Positions 18,292 to 29,085 of a stretch of 64,000 nt of DNA are shown here, one piece after another (position 1 is the first letter of the stretch; the number at the start of each line of letters is the position of its first letter). A program made the position numbers and the translations under genes. Source of the stretch: Candidatus Liberibacter africanus PTSAPSY (GTDB lineage Bacteria; Pseudomonadota; Alphaproteobacteria; Rhizobiales; Rhizobiaceae); NCBI RefSeq assembly GCF_001021085.1, contig NZ_CP004021.1, forward strand, positions 494,501 to 558,500. Direction: 5' to 3'. The notes beneath the pieces were generated by a model that saw nothing but the letters and a program-made list of their open reading frames with translations, had not been told where the DNA came from and ran no database searches.

Positions 18292-19152
18292 ATGAACAAC
18301 ATCACCTTGCGTGCCTTAGAAAAGATTATTGACTCTTTTTTTGACGAGCATGACCCTAAAAATTATTTAATTCCAAAAGATGTAGAAGATGCCGTCCACT
18401 CTACCTTAAATTTACTAGATAAAGGGCTTATACGGGTTGCAGTACGTGATAATAATGGCCATTGGGAAACACAACAATGGATAAAAAAAGCTATTCTATT
18501 ATCATTCCAAATTTATCCTACAGAAATAATTTCAAGCGGCAATGGATATTCTATATGGTGGGATAAAATACCTGCAAAATTTGCACAATGGACAAAAAAA
18601 GATTTTGAAAAAAACAACTTCCGAACAGTTCCTGGAACGATAGCTCGTCATTCAGCATATATCGCTTCTAGAGCGGTCTTGATGCCATCTTTTATCAATG
18701 TAGGAGCTTATATTGATGAAGGGACTATGATAGATACTTGGTCAACAATAGGATCATGCGCTCAAATTGGGAAAAATGTCCATATTTCCGGAGGAGTAGG
18801 AATAGGTGGTGTACTTGAACCAATACAAACAGGACCGACCATTATAGAAGACAACTGTTTCATTGGAGCTCGTTCCGAAATAGTAGAAGGATGCATCGTC
18901 CGCGAAGGATCTGTGCTTGGCATGGGAGTATTTATTGGAAAATCTACTAAAATTATAGATCGTAATACCGGAACAATTACTTATGGTGAGGTTCCCCCGT
19001 ATTCTGTGGTTGTTCCAGGAAGTTATCCAAGCACAAATTGCACAGATAATCTAGTAAAGCCAAACCTTTATTGTGCAGTGATAATTAAAAAAGTAGATAA
19101 GCAAACTAGATCTAAAACCAGTATCAATGCACTGTTGCGTGATTATTTGTAA
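18292..19152 (+). CDS. dapD: 2,3,4,5-tetrahydropyridine-2,6-dicarboxylate N-succinyltransferase
   Basis: DapD succinylates tetrahydrodipicolinate in the succinylase branch of lysine and diaminopimelate synthesis. The N-terminal helical domain (about 1-100) leads into hexapeptide repeats (about 110-230) containing [20 protein letters not shown] and [13 protein letters not shown]. Its 286 residues match the family. It lies 2 bp before the dapE open frame, so they form an operon that supplies diaminopimelate for peptidoglycan. Confidence 0.97.
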   Translation: MNNITLRALEKIIDSFFDEHDPKNYLIPKDVEDAVHSTLNLLDKGLIRVAVRDNNGHWETQQWIKKAILLSFQIYPTEIISSGNGYSIWWDKIPAKFAQWTKKDFEKNNFRTVPGTIARHSAYIASRAVLMPSFINVGAYIDEGTMIDTWSTIGSCAQIGKNVHISGGVGIGGVLEPIQTGPTIIEDNCFIGARSEIVEGCIVREGSVLGMGVFIGKSTKIIDRNTGTITYGEVPPYSVVVPGSYPSTNCTDNLVKPNLYCAVIIKKVDKQTRSKTSINALLRDYL

Positions 19153-19172
19153 TATTGAAACATTTTGATAAA

Positions 19173-20342
19173 ATGACCCAAAATAGCGTAACACATCTTA
19201 TTAAATTAATAGAATGCCCTTCAATCACTCCACAAGATGGAGAAGCAATTTCTATATTAATCAACACGTTAAAACCACTTGGTTTTAACGTTGAAGCAAA
19301 ATATTTTCAAACAGAAAACACACTACCGGTTAGGAATCTTTATGCTCGTTTTGGCACAAAGGAACCTAATTTAATGTTCGCCGGACATGTCGACGTTGTT
19401 CCTCCTGGAAATTTAAATCTTTGGAAATATCCGCCTTTTTCAGCTACCATTGTAGAAGATAAAATCTATGGTCGCGGAGCTGTTGATATGAAAGGAGGCA
19501 TTGCTTGCTTCATAGCAGCTGTTTCTCGATTTATTTCAAAATATAAAAATTTTGGATCTATCTCCCTCTTAATCACCGGAGATGAAGAAGGGCCCGCAAT
19601 AAATGGCACAAAAAAGATGCTACCATGGCTCGAAAAAAAAGGAGAAAAATGGAATGCATGTATAGTAGGAGAGCCAACATGTAACAATTTACTCGGCGAT
19701 ACAATAAAAATAGGACGCCGAGGAAGCCTTACAGGAGAAATAATACTTAATGGGAAACAAGGACATACAGCATATCCACATCTAGCAGAAAATCCCATAA
19801 GAGGACTTATACCAGTATTATATCAATTAACTAATATAGAGTTTGATTCTGGAAGCGATAATTTCCCTCCAACAAATTTAGAAGTAACAACAATAGATGT
19901 AGGAAATTCCGAAAAAAATGTTATCCCCGCACAACTAAAAATGTCTTTTAATATCCGATTTAACGATTTATGGAATGAACAAACACTAATAGAAGAAGTT
20001 AAATCGCGTTTAATAAAAGGCATCCAAAACGTACCAAAACTATCTCATAGTGTAAGTTTTTCATCACCAATTTCCCCTGTTTTTTTAACACATGATCGAA
20101 AATTAACATCTGTATTAAGCAAAATCATCTACAATATAACTGGTATAACACCCCTATTATCTACTTCTGGAGGGACATCTGATGCACGCTTCATAAAAGA
20201 TTATTGTCCTGTAATAGAATTTGGACTTGTAGGAAAAACGATACATGCCCCGAATGAAAACACATCTCTTCAAGACCTTGAAGATCTAACTTGTATATAT
20301 GAAAATTTTCTACAAAATTGGTTCATAAATCCAGAACAGTAA
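19173..20342 (+). CDS. dapE: Succinyl-diaminopimelate desuccinylase
   Basis: This M20 zinc peptidase-family enzyme releases succinate to give LL-diaminopimelate. The metal motifs are visible: FAGHVDVVPPG (His and Asp), GRGAVDMKGG, GDEEGPA with the catalytic Glu pair, VGEPT, and a late His in KTIHAPNE. The protein is about 389 residues. The frame also has a TTG at 19155 (395 residues); the ATG at 19173 gives the N-terminus expected for the family (MTQNSVTHL). Neither has a clear ribosome binding site, which fits coupling to dapD. Confidence 0.96.
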   Translation: MTQNSVTHLIKLIECPSITPQDGEAISILINTLKPLGFNVEAKYFQTENTLPVRNLYARFGTKEPNLMFAGHVDVVPPGNLNLWKYPPFSATIVEDKIYGRGAVDMKGGIACFIAAVSRFISKYKNFGSISLLITGDEEGPAINGTKKMLPWLEKKGEKWNACIVGEPTCNNLLGDTIKIGRRGSLTGEIILNGKQGHTAYPHLAENPIRGLIPVLYQLTNIEFDSGSDNFPPTNLEVTTIDVGNSEKNVIPAQLKMSFNIRFNDLWNEQTLIEEVKSRLIKGIQNVPKLSHSVSFSSPISPVFLTHDRKLTSVLSKIIYNITGITPLLSTSGGTSDARFIKDYCPVIEFGLVGKTIHAPNENTSLQDLEDLTCIYENFLQNWFINPEQ

Positions 20343-20459
20343 AATTATACATCGTTCCCATATAGAAATAGCCAAAAATACTTTTTATAATAGAAAAATA
20401 AAGATAATTTTTTTATGCTTTTCTTGCCACCTATAACGCAAACACTTCATTAATTAAAA

Positions 20460-20909
20460 CTACATCTTAGAACTTAAAATACGCTTTTTACGCCCACGCC
20501 CAAGACCCATATTCTTAGCAAGTTTCGAACGAGTAGTAGCATATTCCCTAGAAACCATCGGATAATCACTGGATAAGTTCCATTTAACACGATATTCATC
20601 AGGTGTCATATTATGATGTGTTTTAAGATGACGCTTCAAAGATTTAAACTGCATCCCATCTTCTAGACAATATAAACAACCATTTTCTATAGATTTTCTT
20701 ATTGGCACTGCCGGCTTAAGCCTTTCAGGCTGAACACTATCCTGACAAGGCATGCAGGAAATTATACCCCTCAGAGCAGAATGTACATCTGTAATAAGAC
20801 TTCTGATCTCAGCTATAGGTACAACATGATTACCCACATACGCAGAAACTATATTAGAAGTCAGTTCAAGAAATTTTTCAGAACTATCAAAAGTAGCATC
20901 ATCATCCAT
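20460..20909 (-). CDS. MucR/Ros-type zinc-finger transcriptional regulator
   Basis: A 149-residue member of the MucR/Ros family. These H-NS-like regulators of Rhizobiales bind AT-rich DNA and control exopolysaccharide, motility, virulence and cell-cycle genes. The finger CLYCLEDGMQFKSLKRHLKTHH is present, followed by NMTPDEYRVKWNL and the basic tail GLGRGRKKR. The open frame extends to 20993, but an AGGGAAA before ATG 20909 and the usual N-terminus (two acidic residues, then LELTSNIVSAYV) favour the shorter form. About 530 bp of very AT-rich DNA lie upstream, compatible with autoregulation. Confidence 0.94.
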   Translation of the reverse strand: MDDDATFDSSEKFLELTSNIVSAYVGNHVVPIAEIRSLITDVHSALRGIISCMPCQDSVQPERLKPAVPIRKSIENGCLYCLEDGMQFKSLKRHLKTHHNMTPDEYRVKWNLSSDYPMVSREYATTRSKLAKNMGLGRGRKKRILSSKM

Positions 20910-21443
20910 ATATACAATTTCCCTATCTTTTTGTATAGCAAGTATCTTCTCTACGTATGAAACGGCACAACACAAATAAAGGAAGACACACAATACATAC
21001 TTAAATAAAAAGAAAAATACTTATTATATAACTAAAATTGTGAACCTATTACATAATGTTTAAATTAAAAACTTATATTAACAAAATACTTTTAGGCAAA
21101 CACCCTAAAAATACTTTATGTAATGGGAAATATAATAGAATTATTAGTCTATAATTAGGCAAAAAAATAGTAATTATAACAAAATATTTTTAAAAAATCA
21201 CTTATATACTCTTAATTTCTATAATAACCTCTACTTAATATATGCTTTTACTTTTTACTTCACAACATAATAAAAAAGCAGAACACCTCTACTGTATTAC
21301 AGTTATTAAAATACACTTATATATTAAATCAAGAATTAATAATAACAAAAATACTACATTAAAATCTCAATAATAATAAAATTTTCTTTACGCTGACATA
21401 GATGAGCCTAATGAAAATATCAAAATTAAAATATTACTAATAA
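20910..21443. other. AT-rich gene-free stretch between pnp and mucR
   Basis: Over 530 bases without a credible gene. A 7-bp stem (TTTTAGG/CCTAAAA, 7-nt loop) at 21090-21110 is the only clear structure; it lacks a proper T-run. An ATTAGGCAAAA stretch near 21160 partly repeats the left arm. It must hold the mucR promoter and the 3' end of pnp. I see no conserved promoter hexamers I would defend. Confidence 0.5.
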
Positions 21444-23552
21444 TCAAACAATCGGCTTTCCTGTATTTTGATCAACAGCTTTCATAGATAATTTAATTTT
21501 TCCATGATCATCAAAATTTACCAGCTTAACCCATACAACATCACCTTCCTTGACCACATCGCTTGTCTTGGAAACTCTGTGTGCAGAAAGCTGTGATATA
21601 TGTACAAGCCCATCACGCGCACCACAAAAATGAACAAAAGCACCAAAATTCATAACTTTAACTACATGACCCTTATAAATCTTATTAACTTCTGGCACAT
21701 CTATAATAGAGGAGATCATTTCACGAGCGGCCTCTATTGCTGCGGAAGACGAAGAGGCTATCTTGACAGTCCCGTCATCATCTATATCAACTTTTGCACC
21801 TGTCTGCTCAACTATACCACGGATAACTTTCCCCCCTATTCCAATAACATTACGTATTTGATCTTGGGGAACAGACATAATTTCAACACGTGGAGTAAAT
21901 TCACCAAGTTGTAATCGGCTCTCTGACAAAACATCTGACATTTCATTAAGAATATGAAGACGTCCTGCCTTAGCCTGTTGCAAAGCCATCATCATGATTT
22001 TTTTAGGAACTCCCCCTATTTTTAAATCCATTTGCATTGCAGTAATACCAGAATCTGTTCCTGCAACTTTGAAATCCATATGACCAAAATGGTCTTCATC
22101 TCCAGATATATCAGATAAAATAACATACTGATCACCTTCTTTGACTAGCCCCATAGCTATTCCAGCAACTGGCTTGGACATAGGAACTCCAGCATCCATT
22201 AATGCTAATGATGCCCCACACACCGTTGCCATTGAAGAAGAACCATCTGATTCTGTTATTTCAGAGACTATCCGTAAAGTATAAGGAAACTGTGATGATT
22301 GTGGCAAAATAGGGTGAATAGCACGTCTTGCTAACCTACCATGACCAATTTCACGCCGATTAGGAGCTCCAACCCTTCCAACCTCTCCTACAGAAAAAGG
22401 GAAAAAGTTATAGTGCATCATAAAATCATTTTTCTTTGTTCCAGCCAAAGAATCGACATATTGCTCGTCCTCTTTGGTTCCAAGAGTAACAACCACTATT
22501 GCCTGAGTATGCCCACGAGAGAAACAAGACGAGCCATGTGTCCGCTGTAGAATACCTACCTGTGCACTAATATCACGAACCCTCTCGACATCACGACCAT
22601 CCATACGAACTTTTGTTTTCAAAATTTCTGCACGAATAATCTTAGCCTGCGTATCTTCAAATACAGAAACAACTTCTCTTTCGCTCCAAGAAGAATTTTC
22701 ACCACTAAAACAAGAAATCACTTTTTCTTTAAGGTTACTAATTGATTCAGAACGCACAGATTTATCAGAAGAAAAACAAGAAACCCGAAGATCTTTCTCA
22801 ACCATCTGAAAAACTTCTCGTTCTAATTCCGAAAAATCTTTCGAATCTACAATTATCGGATCTTTTGCACACTTCTTTGCAAGATCGGAAATAGCTTCAA
22901 TAACAGGTTTACACGCATCATGTCCAAACATGATGGCATCAAACACCACTTCTTCTGACAATTGGTTGGACTCTAATTCAACCATAAGAACAGCATCTTC
23001 GGTGCCAGAAAAAAAAAGATCAAGAGATCCCTTCTCTCCATCCAAAGGTGGATTCAAAACATATTTCTCATTGATATAATCCACTTGCGCACCTACCACA
23101 GGACCCGCAAATGGCAATCCAGACAACATTAATGCAGCAGATGCCGCAATCATACTCACAACATGAGAATCATTTTCCAAATCATGTTGCATAACATTAA
23201 TTATTAGCTGCGTCTCGTTTTTATAATTTTTTGGAAACAATGGTCTAATAGAACGATCAATCATACGTGAAACCAAAATCTCGTGCTCAGTAGAGCGAGA
23301 TTCACGCCTTAAATATCCTCCTGGAATTTTACCAACAGCATACGACCGTTCTTGATAATTAACAGTGAAAGGGAAAAAGTCTTGGTCCTCTTTAATAGAT
23401 CTATCGAAAACAACAGTAGCTAAAACAACCGTTTCTCCATAGGTTGCCAGAACAGCTCCATCAGCATTTCGTGCAATCTTACCGGTTTCCAACTTAAGTG
23501 GACGCCCAGCCCACTCAATTTCAACTGTATGCACATCGCACATATTACACAT
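21444..23552 (-). CDS. pnp: Polyribonucleotide nucleotidyltransferase (PNPase)
   Basis: This 3'-5' phosphorolytic exoribonuclease takes part in mRNA decay and often in the degradosome. Two RNase PH domains (about 10-145 and 315-540) contain [18 protein letters not shown] and [15 protein letters not shown]. They are followed by a KH domain ([15 protein letters not shown]) and an S1 domain ([17 protein letters not shown]). Its 702 residues are full length. A second Met at residue 4 is an alternative start. It is preceded by an intrinsic terminator-like hairpin after rpsO, as in many proteobacteria. Confidence 0.98.
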   Translation of the reverse strand: MCNMCDVHTVEIEWAGRPLKLETGKIARNADGAVLATYGETVVLATVVFDRSIKEDQDFFPFTVNYQERSYAVGKIPGGYLRRESRSTEHEILVSRMIDRSIRPLFPKNYKNETQLIINVMQHDLENDSHVVSMIAASAALMLSGLPFAGPVVGAQVDYINEKYVLNPPLDGEKGSLDLFFSGTEDAVLMVELESNQLSEEVVFDAIMFGHDACKPVIEAISDLAKKCAKDPIIVDSKDFSELEREVFQMVEKDLRVSCFSSDKSVRSESISNLKEKVISCFSGENSSWSEREVVSVFEDTQAKIIRAEILKTKVRMDGRDVERVRDISAQVGILQRTHGSSCFSRGHTQAIVVVTLGTKEDEQYVDSLAGTKKNDFMMHYNFFPFSVGEVGRVGAPNRREIGHGRLARRAIHPILPQSSQFPYTLRIVSEITESDGSSSMATVCGASLALMDAGVPMSKPVAGIAMGLVKEGDQYVILSDISGDEDHFGHMDFKVAGTDSGITAMQMDLKIGGVPKKIMMMALQQAKAGRLHILNEMSDVLSESRLQLGEFTPRVEIMSVPQDQIRNVIGIGGKVIRGIVEQTGAKVDIDDDGTVKIASSSSAAIEAAREMISSIIDVPEVNKIYKGHVVKVMNFGAFVHFCGARDGLVHISQLSAHRVSKTSDVVKEGDVVWVKLVNFDDHGKIKLSMKAVDQNTGKPIV

Positions 23553-23561
23553 CCCTAATTA

Positions 23562-23604
23562 TAAAAAACCCATCAGAACAACATGCTTGTTAAAGCAAGA
23601 TGGG
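23562..23604 (-). terminator. Rho-independent terminator-like hairpin between rpsO and pnp
   Basis: On the minus strand CCCATC pairs with GATGGG, with an inner TGCTT/AAGCA stem, and is followed at once by six T. It ends only about 10 nt before the pnp start codon. It resembles the rpsO t1 terminator of enterics, which lets part of the transcripts read into pnp; it could also be the processed leader that PNPase uses for autocontrol. Confidence 0.72.
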
Positions 23605-23720
23605 GAAAAATCTAAATAATCTCATTGAGACATTAATACACATTAATAAGATGTATTAAATGCACTCATCCTTGATACAAAACACTATCCAAACCCGATA
23701 CAATAACGAAAGGATATCAA

Positions 23721-23990
23721 TTATCGCCGAAGCCCCAAACTGCTAACTAATTTTTTATATCTCTCTACATCTTTTCTTTCAAGATATTTTAAAAGAGAAT
23801 TTCTTAAAGCAATTAATTTACTAAGCCCTATTTTAGAATTTACATCTTTTTTAGCATTTTTAAAATGCTTTGTAAGATTCGCTATTCTTTCGCAACAAAC
23901 CGCAATCTGTACTTCTGGAGAACCAGTATCTTTCTCTGATGAAGCATACTCCTGTATAAGTTCTCTTTTGCGCTTCAAAGTTATTGACAT
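23721..23990 (-). CDS. rpsO: 30S ribosomal protein S15
   Basis: S15 is a primary 16S-binding protein that nucleates the 30S platform. It has 89 residues, with the family motifs LIQEYASSEKDTGSPEVQIA and LRNSLLKYLERKD. The frame also has a GTG 6 bp upstream, but GAGG spaced 5 nt before the ATG at 23990 fixes the start. It lies between rbfA and pnp; truB, which sits before rpsO in most proteobacteria, is absent from the 126-bp gap. Confidence 0.97.
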   Translation of the reverse strand: MSITLKRKRELIQEYASSEKDTGSPEVQIAVCCERIANLTKHFKNAKKDVNSKIGLSKLIALRNSLLKYLERKDVERYKKLVSSLGLRR

Positions 23991-24122
23991 AAACACCTCT
24001 TTTTTATTGAATTAAAATCTCTCTGCTTTCTGTAAAACAAAAATCAGAGACAAACTAATGAATCTTTCTGACATACATTTTAATTGAAAAAAAACATATC
24101 AAACACCAATCTTCAAGCCCCA

Positions 24123-24524
24123 TTACATCCCATCGGCTATTTTTTGCGAACACATCAATGCATCAAGTTTCCAATAATTCTGCAACGACGTATCATATCG
24201 AAATCGAAATTCTGGAACATATCTTAGCGTCCTAAGAGATCGACTCACACGACATCGAATAAATTTAGTATTGCGATTTAAAGCAGAAATAGTCATATCA
24301 GAAGAAACATCTGGAGGCAAGGAAACATATACCGTAGCAACTTTCAAATCCGCCGACATACATACTTCTGAAATAGATATAACGTCCCTATTAATTAAAG
24401 GGTCTTGGAACTCATTTTTGAATATAACCCACATCAAGGCAGAGCGAACTTCCTCTCCAACACGTAACGCCCGCCTAGAAGGGCTTGAACCCCTATTTTT
24501 CAAAGCCAAAAATCCCCACAACAC
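24123..24524 (-). CDS. rbfA: Ribosome-binding factor A
   Basis: RbfA is a KH-like factor that helps 16S 5'-end maturation and 30S assembly. RALRVGEEVRSAL near the N-terminus, the strand ISISEVCMSADLKVATVYVS and RYVPEFRFRYD are typical. The gene has no ATG start. I give the GTG at 24524 (133 residues). The family N-terminus would fit better with one of the in-frame TTG codons a few residues later, of which the one before KNRGSS is preceded by GGGGA. It begins 30 bp after infB. Confidence 0.92.
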   Translation of the reverse strand: MLWGFLALKNRGSSPSRRALRVGEEVRSALMWVIFKNEFQDPLINRDVISISEVCMSADLKVATVYVSLPPDVSSDMTISALNRNTKFIRCRVSRSLRTLRYVPEFRFRYDTSLQNYWKLDALMCSQKIADGM

Positions 24525-24554
24525 CCAAAATGCTATAAATACAACAAAAAATTA

Positions 24555-27224
24555 TCATAAAGAACGCTTAACATGCTCTATACTAAAGCATTCAATTGTA
24601 TCTCCAACTTGTATATTATCATAATTATCAAAAGCCATACCACAATCTTGCCCCATGTGAACTTCTGAAACTTCATCTTTAAAACGCTTAAGTGTTTTAA
24701 GCTTTCCCTCATACATTACATTACCATCACGTATAAGACGCACACCTGATCCACGTTCAACCTTACCTTCAACCACTTTACAACCAGCTACATTTCCTAA
24801 CTTAGTTACAGAAAAAACTTCTAATACCTCAGCATTACCCAAGAACGTTTCTCTAATTTCTGGTGACAACAATCCTGACATAGAATCTTTTATTGAATCA
24901 ATAAGATCATAAATGACATTATAATAAAGTATATTTATTCCATCCCTTGCAGCAAGAGCTCGCGCTTGAGAACTTGCGCGAATATTAAAACCAAAAATGA
25001 CAGCACCAGACGCTTTGGCTAATGACACATCAGTTTCATTAATCGCCCCAACACTAGAATGCACAATTGAAACACAAACTTCACTGTTATTGAATCCACC
25101 TAAAGAATCAACAATAGCCTCCACAGAACCCTGAACATCACCCTTTATAATAACAGAAAATTCTTTTATTTTAGACGATATATTCGCATTTCTTACAAAT
25201 TTCTCCAAAGGACTACGCGAACCCAATCTACGCGCCATAGACTTATTCCTTGCTATACGCTGCCTATACTGCGCAACCTCTCGTGCACGACTTTCACTAT
25301 CAATAACTACAAATTTATCTCCAGCCATTGGCATACCTTGAAGACCAAGAACCTCAACCGGCATAGACGGCACAGCTTTCAAAACACTATGCCCCTTATC
25401 ATCAAATAACGCTCTAATCTTTCCCCATTGATCCCCGACAACCAAGATATCACCTTTGTTTAATGTCCCTTTTTGAACTAAAACAGTAATAATTGGCCCT
25501 CTACCTCGATCAATCTTTCCTTCAACAACTATTCCTTCTGCCTTACGATTGATGCTAGTTCTAAGATTCAGCATTTCTGCCTGCAAAAGAATGGAGGAAA
25601 GCAATTTATCTAAATTAAGATTGTTTTTAGCAGAAATCTCAACATCCAGAACTTCTCCACCCATACTTTCAACAAAAACATCATATTTTAATAAATTCAT
25701 CCGAACTTTTTGTACATCTGCACCTAGTTTATCAATCTTATTAATAGCAACAATAATCGAAACATCAGAGGCTTTAGCATGATTAATGGATTCAATTGCC
25801 TGAGGCATTATTTCCTCATCCGCAGCTAAGACAAGAACAGCAATATCTGTAACACGTGCACCACGAGCGCGCATTCCATGAAAAGCCGCATGCCCTGGGG
25901 TATCAAGAAAGGTAATGTTTTTTCCCTGATAATTAACTTGATACGCACCTATATGCTGAGTTATCCCTCCTATCTCACCTTTAGCAACACTAGCATTGCG
26001 TATAGCATCAAGAAGAGATGTCTTACCATGATCCACATGGCCCATAATTGCCACAACAGGAGGACGAATCTCTAAATCATCTGCACTATCCGAAATATCA
26101 AAAATACCTAATTCAACATCCGAATCCAAAACACGCTTAACAACATGCCCAAATTCACTGGCGATTATCTCAGCTAGATCAGCATCTATGACATCCCCAG
26201 GCTTCATGATCTGCCCTTCTTTCATCAAAAATTTTATCACATCCGCAGAACGTTCTGACATACGTTGAGACAATTCTTGTATTGTAATAGTTTCAGGAAC
26301 GATGATATCCCGATAAATCTTTTCCCTCTTTTCTTGCTTTTGATTGCGACGGAATTTCTCTTGTCGACGACGCATTGCTGAAAGAGATCTTCCGCGAGAC
26401 CCCCCCCTTTCTTCATCAACATCATCCACAGTGGCAATCTTAATTTTCTTGTATTTTTTATCTTCATCTCCAACTTTATTCCGCGAAGTAGGCTTGGATG
26501 AATGAACGGAAGCATGCTTATTGCTCGCTCCTCCTTTAGATTTACCACGACTACTACTTATATCATCTGAGGATTTTCGTGATTTGTTATTAACAAGAAC
26601 GGAATCAATCGAATCCGAAGAATCACTGTCGATAACATCATGCAAAGGAACAACCGAAGACTTCTCCACATTGGCATCTACAACTTCAATACTTTGCTGA
26701 TCTTCAGAAGAAACTTCTGTTTTACATAAAATATTTTCAGGAGATTGGTCATTATCACACTCTATAGGAGTCTCAAGGTTTTTTGAAAGCTGTTCAAGTG
26801 ATTGTTGTTCCAACTTAATCCGCGTTTCTTCATCACGCACTTGTGCCTCATGAAGCGCACGACGACGACTTTCTAGCTCCTCTTGCGAAAGGCCCCCAAA
26901 AGAAGAATCACTTCTTTGCGCAGATTTCTTTTCAGAATTAGACGCCCCTAGAAAATTTTTTTTATCTTTTGCCTGCAATAAATCTTTCGAATTATCAGAA
27001 GAAGAATCTATAACCCGAGAATCCGTCCTAAAAACAGATACTTTTTCTTTACCCTGAAGATAGGAACGACGCTTCCGTGTCTCCACTACAACAGATCTAG
27101 CACGACCTTGATTCGCACCCTTATTTTGCAATGACGCATGACCAACGCCCAGCGATGATGTTTTGAGCGTTAAAGTCCTTTTCTCCACCACACTTGATTT
27201 CTTATCATCTTTATTATCTGTCAT
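24555..27224 (-). CDS. infB: Translation initiation factor IF-2
   Basis: IF-2 is the GTPase that brings fMet-tRNA to the 30S subunit. The 889 residues comprise a long charged, Ser/Lys-rich N-terminal half and the conserved IF2N segment ([14 protein letters not shown]). The GTPase domain follows, with GHVDHGKTS (about residue 393), DTPGHAAF and NKIDK, then domains II-IV. It ends with [18 protein letters not shown]. The gap to nusA is 237 bp and lacks ylxR, which normally lies there. Confidence 0.98.
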   Translation of the reverse strand: MTDNKDDKKSSVVEKRTLTLKTSSLGVGHASLQNKGANQGRARSVVVETRKRRSYLQGKEKVSVFRTDSRVIDSSSDNSKDLLQAKDKKNFLGASNSEKKSAQRSDSSFGGLSQEELESRRRALHEAQVRDEETRIKLEQQSLEQLSKNLETPIECDNDQSPENILCKTEVSSEDQQSIEVVDANVEKSSVVPLHDVIDSDSSDSIDSVLVNNKSRKSSDDISSSRGKSKGGASNKHASVHSSKPTSRNKVGDEDKKYKKIKIATVDDVDEERGGSRGRSLSAMRRRQEKFRRNQKQEKREKIYRDIIVPETITIQELSQRMSERSADVIKFLMKEGQIMKPGDVIDADLAEIIASEFGHVVKRVLDSDVELGIFDISDSADDLEIRPPVVAIMGHVDHGKTSLLDAIRNASVAKGEIGGITQHIGAYQVNYQGKNITFLDTPGHAAFHGMRARGARVTDIAVLVLAADEEIMPQAIESINHAKASDVSIIVAINKIDKLGADVQKVRMNLLKYDVFVESMGGEVLDVEISAKNNLNLDKLLSSILLQAEMLNLRTSINRKAEGIVVEGKIDRGRGPIITVLVQKGTLNKGDILVVGDQWGKIRALFDDKGHSVLKAVPSMPVEVLGLQGMPMAGDKFVVIDSESRAREVAQYRQRIARNKSMARRLGSRSPLEKFVRNANISSKIKEFSVIIKGDVQGSVEAIVDSLGGFNNSEVCVSIVHSSVGAINETDVSLAKASGAVIFGFNIRASSQARALAARDGINILYYNVIYDLIDSIKDSMSGLLSPEIRETFLGNAEVLEVFSVTKLGNVAGCKVVEGKVERGSGVRLIRDGNVMYEGKLKTLKRFKDEVSEVHMGQDCGMAFDNYDNIQVGDTIECFSIEHVKRSL

Positions 27225-27461
27225 AAGCCTCTAATCCACCGCGGAGAAAAATAAAAATTAACCCCTTACACACACTGTAAACCTCTACTAATCAGCCTCA
27301 ATATACAAACACCTTATCAATACTGAATAAAAAACATATGTATATTTCTATACCTTATACCATCAACTATCAAGCTCTCGGAATAACTGCAAGTAAGCTT
27401 TAAATACACAAACACATATTGATCTACTTCGCCCATTAAAAAAACAAAAAATTAATGAATG

Positions 27462-29045
27462 TTAATCAACATCTTGACTTTCCGCATTCAAAACCTCTTC
27501 TTTCTCAATCCAACCCATCCTATATCGAGCATAGAGAATCATGCTTTCAACTTGATCTTTTGAAAGACCTAAACTTGATAACAAACCATCAAATTTTTCA
27601 ATATTACCATTCTTATTCTCAATCCAACCCAACAAATCATCCACAGAACAACCTGCCAAATCCTCCATAGTTTTAATTCCATTTTCTCCAAGAGCCAATT
27701 TTATTTTAGAGTCCATGCCAGGAACATCACATAATTCCTCCGAAACGCCCAGGTCTTTGATTTTATTTTGGAGAGTAGCATCTAAACCATCAAGATATTC
27801 TTGCGCTCTTCCCTGTATTTCAACGGCCGTTTCCTCGTCAAATCCCTCAATAGAAGCAATCTCTTTAACCTTCACACATACTAATTCTTCAATATCAGAA
27901 AAACCTTCCGCCACAAGAAGATTCGCTATCATTTCATCAACATTAATAGCTTTCATGAAAAACTGAGTACGTTCATTGAAATCTTTTTGACGATTAGCAG
28001 AATCTTCCTCTTCAGTGATAATATCTATTGCCCAACCTGTTAACTGTGAAGCCAGACGTACATTTTGTCCGCGACGACCAATCGCCAGAGAGAGCTGTTC
28101 TTTCGGAACAATGACTTCAATACGACCAACATCTTCATCCAATACTACTTTTGTCACGACAGCTGGACGCAACGAATTAATTACAAATGTTGCAGGATCC
28201 GGCGACCAAACAACTATATCAATTTTCTCATCTCTTAACTCTCCCACAACAGCCTGAACACGCGACCCACGCATTCCGACGCAAGCTCCAATAGGATCAA
28301 TAGAAGAATCACTAGAAAAAACGGCTAATTTTGCACGAGAACCAGGATCACGTGAAACCGCCTTTACCTGAACAATTCCATTACAAATCTCCGGAACCTC
28401 CATATGGAATAACTTTACCATAAACTGCGGATGCGTACGAGATAATAGAACCTGGGGCCCCCTTTGTTCACGCCTTACATCGTATATATAACTTCTTACA
28501 CGATCTCCTGGGCGCATGTTCTCCCGCGGAATTGTCTCCCCACGGCGAATTACACCATCTGAATTTCCAAGATCAACAATCACGTTACCATATTCAACAC
28601 GCTTAACCGTACCGCTAACAATCCCCCCGACCTTATCTTTAAAATCAAGATATTGACGATCGCGCTCAGCTTCACGTACTTTTTGGATAATTACCTGTTT
28701 GGCAGATTGAACAGCAACACGACCAAAACCTACTGGCGGAAGAGGCTCAGAGATAGTTCCCCCTATATCAGCATCTGGATAGCGATCACGAGCTACCTGC
28801 AGTGAAATTTGACAGGCATAATTTTCAACTTCTTCTACTACTTCCAATATACGATACAAGGAAATATCCCCAGTTTCTGGATTAATTTCAACTCGAATAT
28901 CAGAGGCTGTTCCATAAAGAGAGCGCGCAGCTTTCTGGATGGACTCCGCCATAACCGAAAGCACTACACCCCGATCTATTGATTTTTCACAAGCAACAGC
29001 ATCTGCAATTTGCAAAAGCTCAAGTCTGTTTGTGGAAACCGTCAT
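27462..29045 (-). CDS. nusA: Transcription termination/antitermination factor NusA
   Basis: NusA binds RNA polymerase and modulates pausing, termination and antitermination. It has an N-terminal polymerase-binding domain (about 1-130), an S1 domain (GGIVSGTVKRVEYGNVIVDLG), KH1 and KH2 (GACVGMRGSRVQAV, LAIGRRGQNVRLAS), and C-terminal helix-hairpin-helix repeats. Its 527 residues are typical for alphaproteobacteria. It follows rimP by 40 bp. In enterics NusA represses this operon, and an attenuator-like hairpin lies ahead of rimP here. Confidence 0.98.
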   Translation of the reverse strand: MTVSTNRLELLQIADAVACEKSIDRGVVLSVMAESIQKAARSLYGTASDIRVEINPETGDISLYRILEVVEEVENYACQISLQVARDRYPDADIGGTISEPLPPVGFGRVAVQSAKQVIIQKVREAERDRQYLDFKDKVGGIVSGTVKRVEYGNVIVDLGNSDGVIRRGETIPRENMRPGDRVRSYIYDVRREQRGPQVLLSRTHPQFMVKLFHMEVPEICNGIVQVKAVSRDPGSRAKLAVFSSDSSIDPIGACVGMRGSRVQAVVGELRDEKIDIVVWSPDPATFVINSLRPAVVTKVVLDEDVGRIEVIVPKEQLSLAIGRRGQNVRLASQLTGWAIDIITEEEDSANRQKDFNERTQFFMKAINVDEMIANLLVAEGFSDIEELVCVKVKEIASIEGFDEETAVEIQGRAQEYLDGLDATLQNKIKDLGVSEELCDVPGMDSKIKLALGENGIKTMEDLAGCSVDDLLGWIENKNGNIEKFDGLLSSLGLSKDQVESMILYARYRMGWIEKEEVLNAESQDVD

Positions 29046-29085
29046 ACAAATCTCCTTAATTCCTCACAATCCAGCATAACTCGCA

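Noticed and set aside
21090..21110. Intrinsic terminator downstream of pnp
   Set aside because: The 7-bp stem is A/T-rich and lacks a continuous T-run on either strand; kept only as a structure inside the gap entry.
24470..24500. tRNA T-arm-like GGTTCAAGC flanked by complementary bases on the minus strand
   Set aside because: It lies inside rbfA codons (NRGSSPSRR), and no anticodon or acceptor arms can be formed around it.
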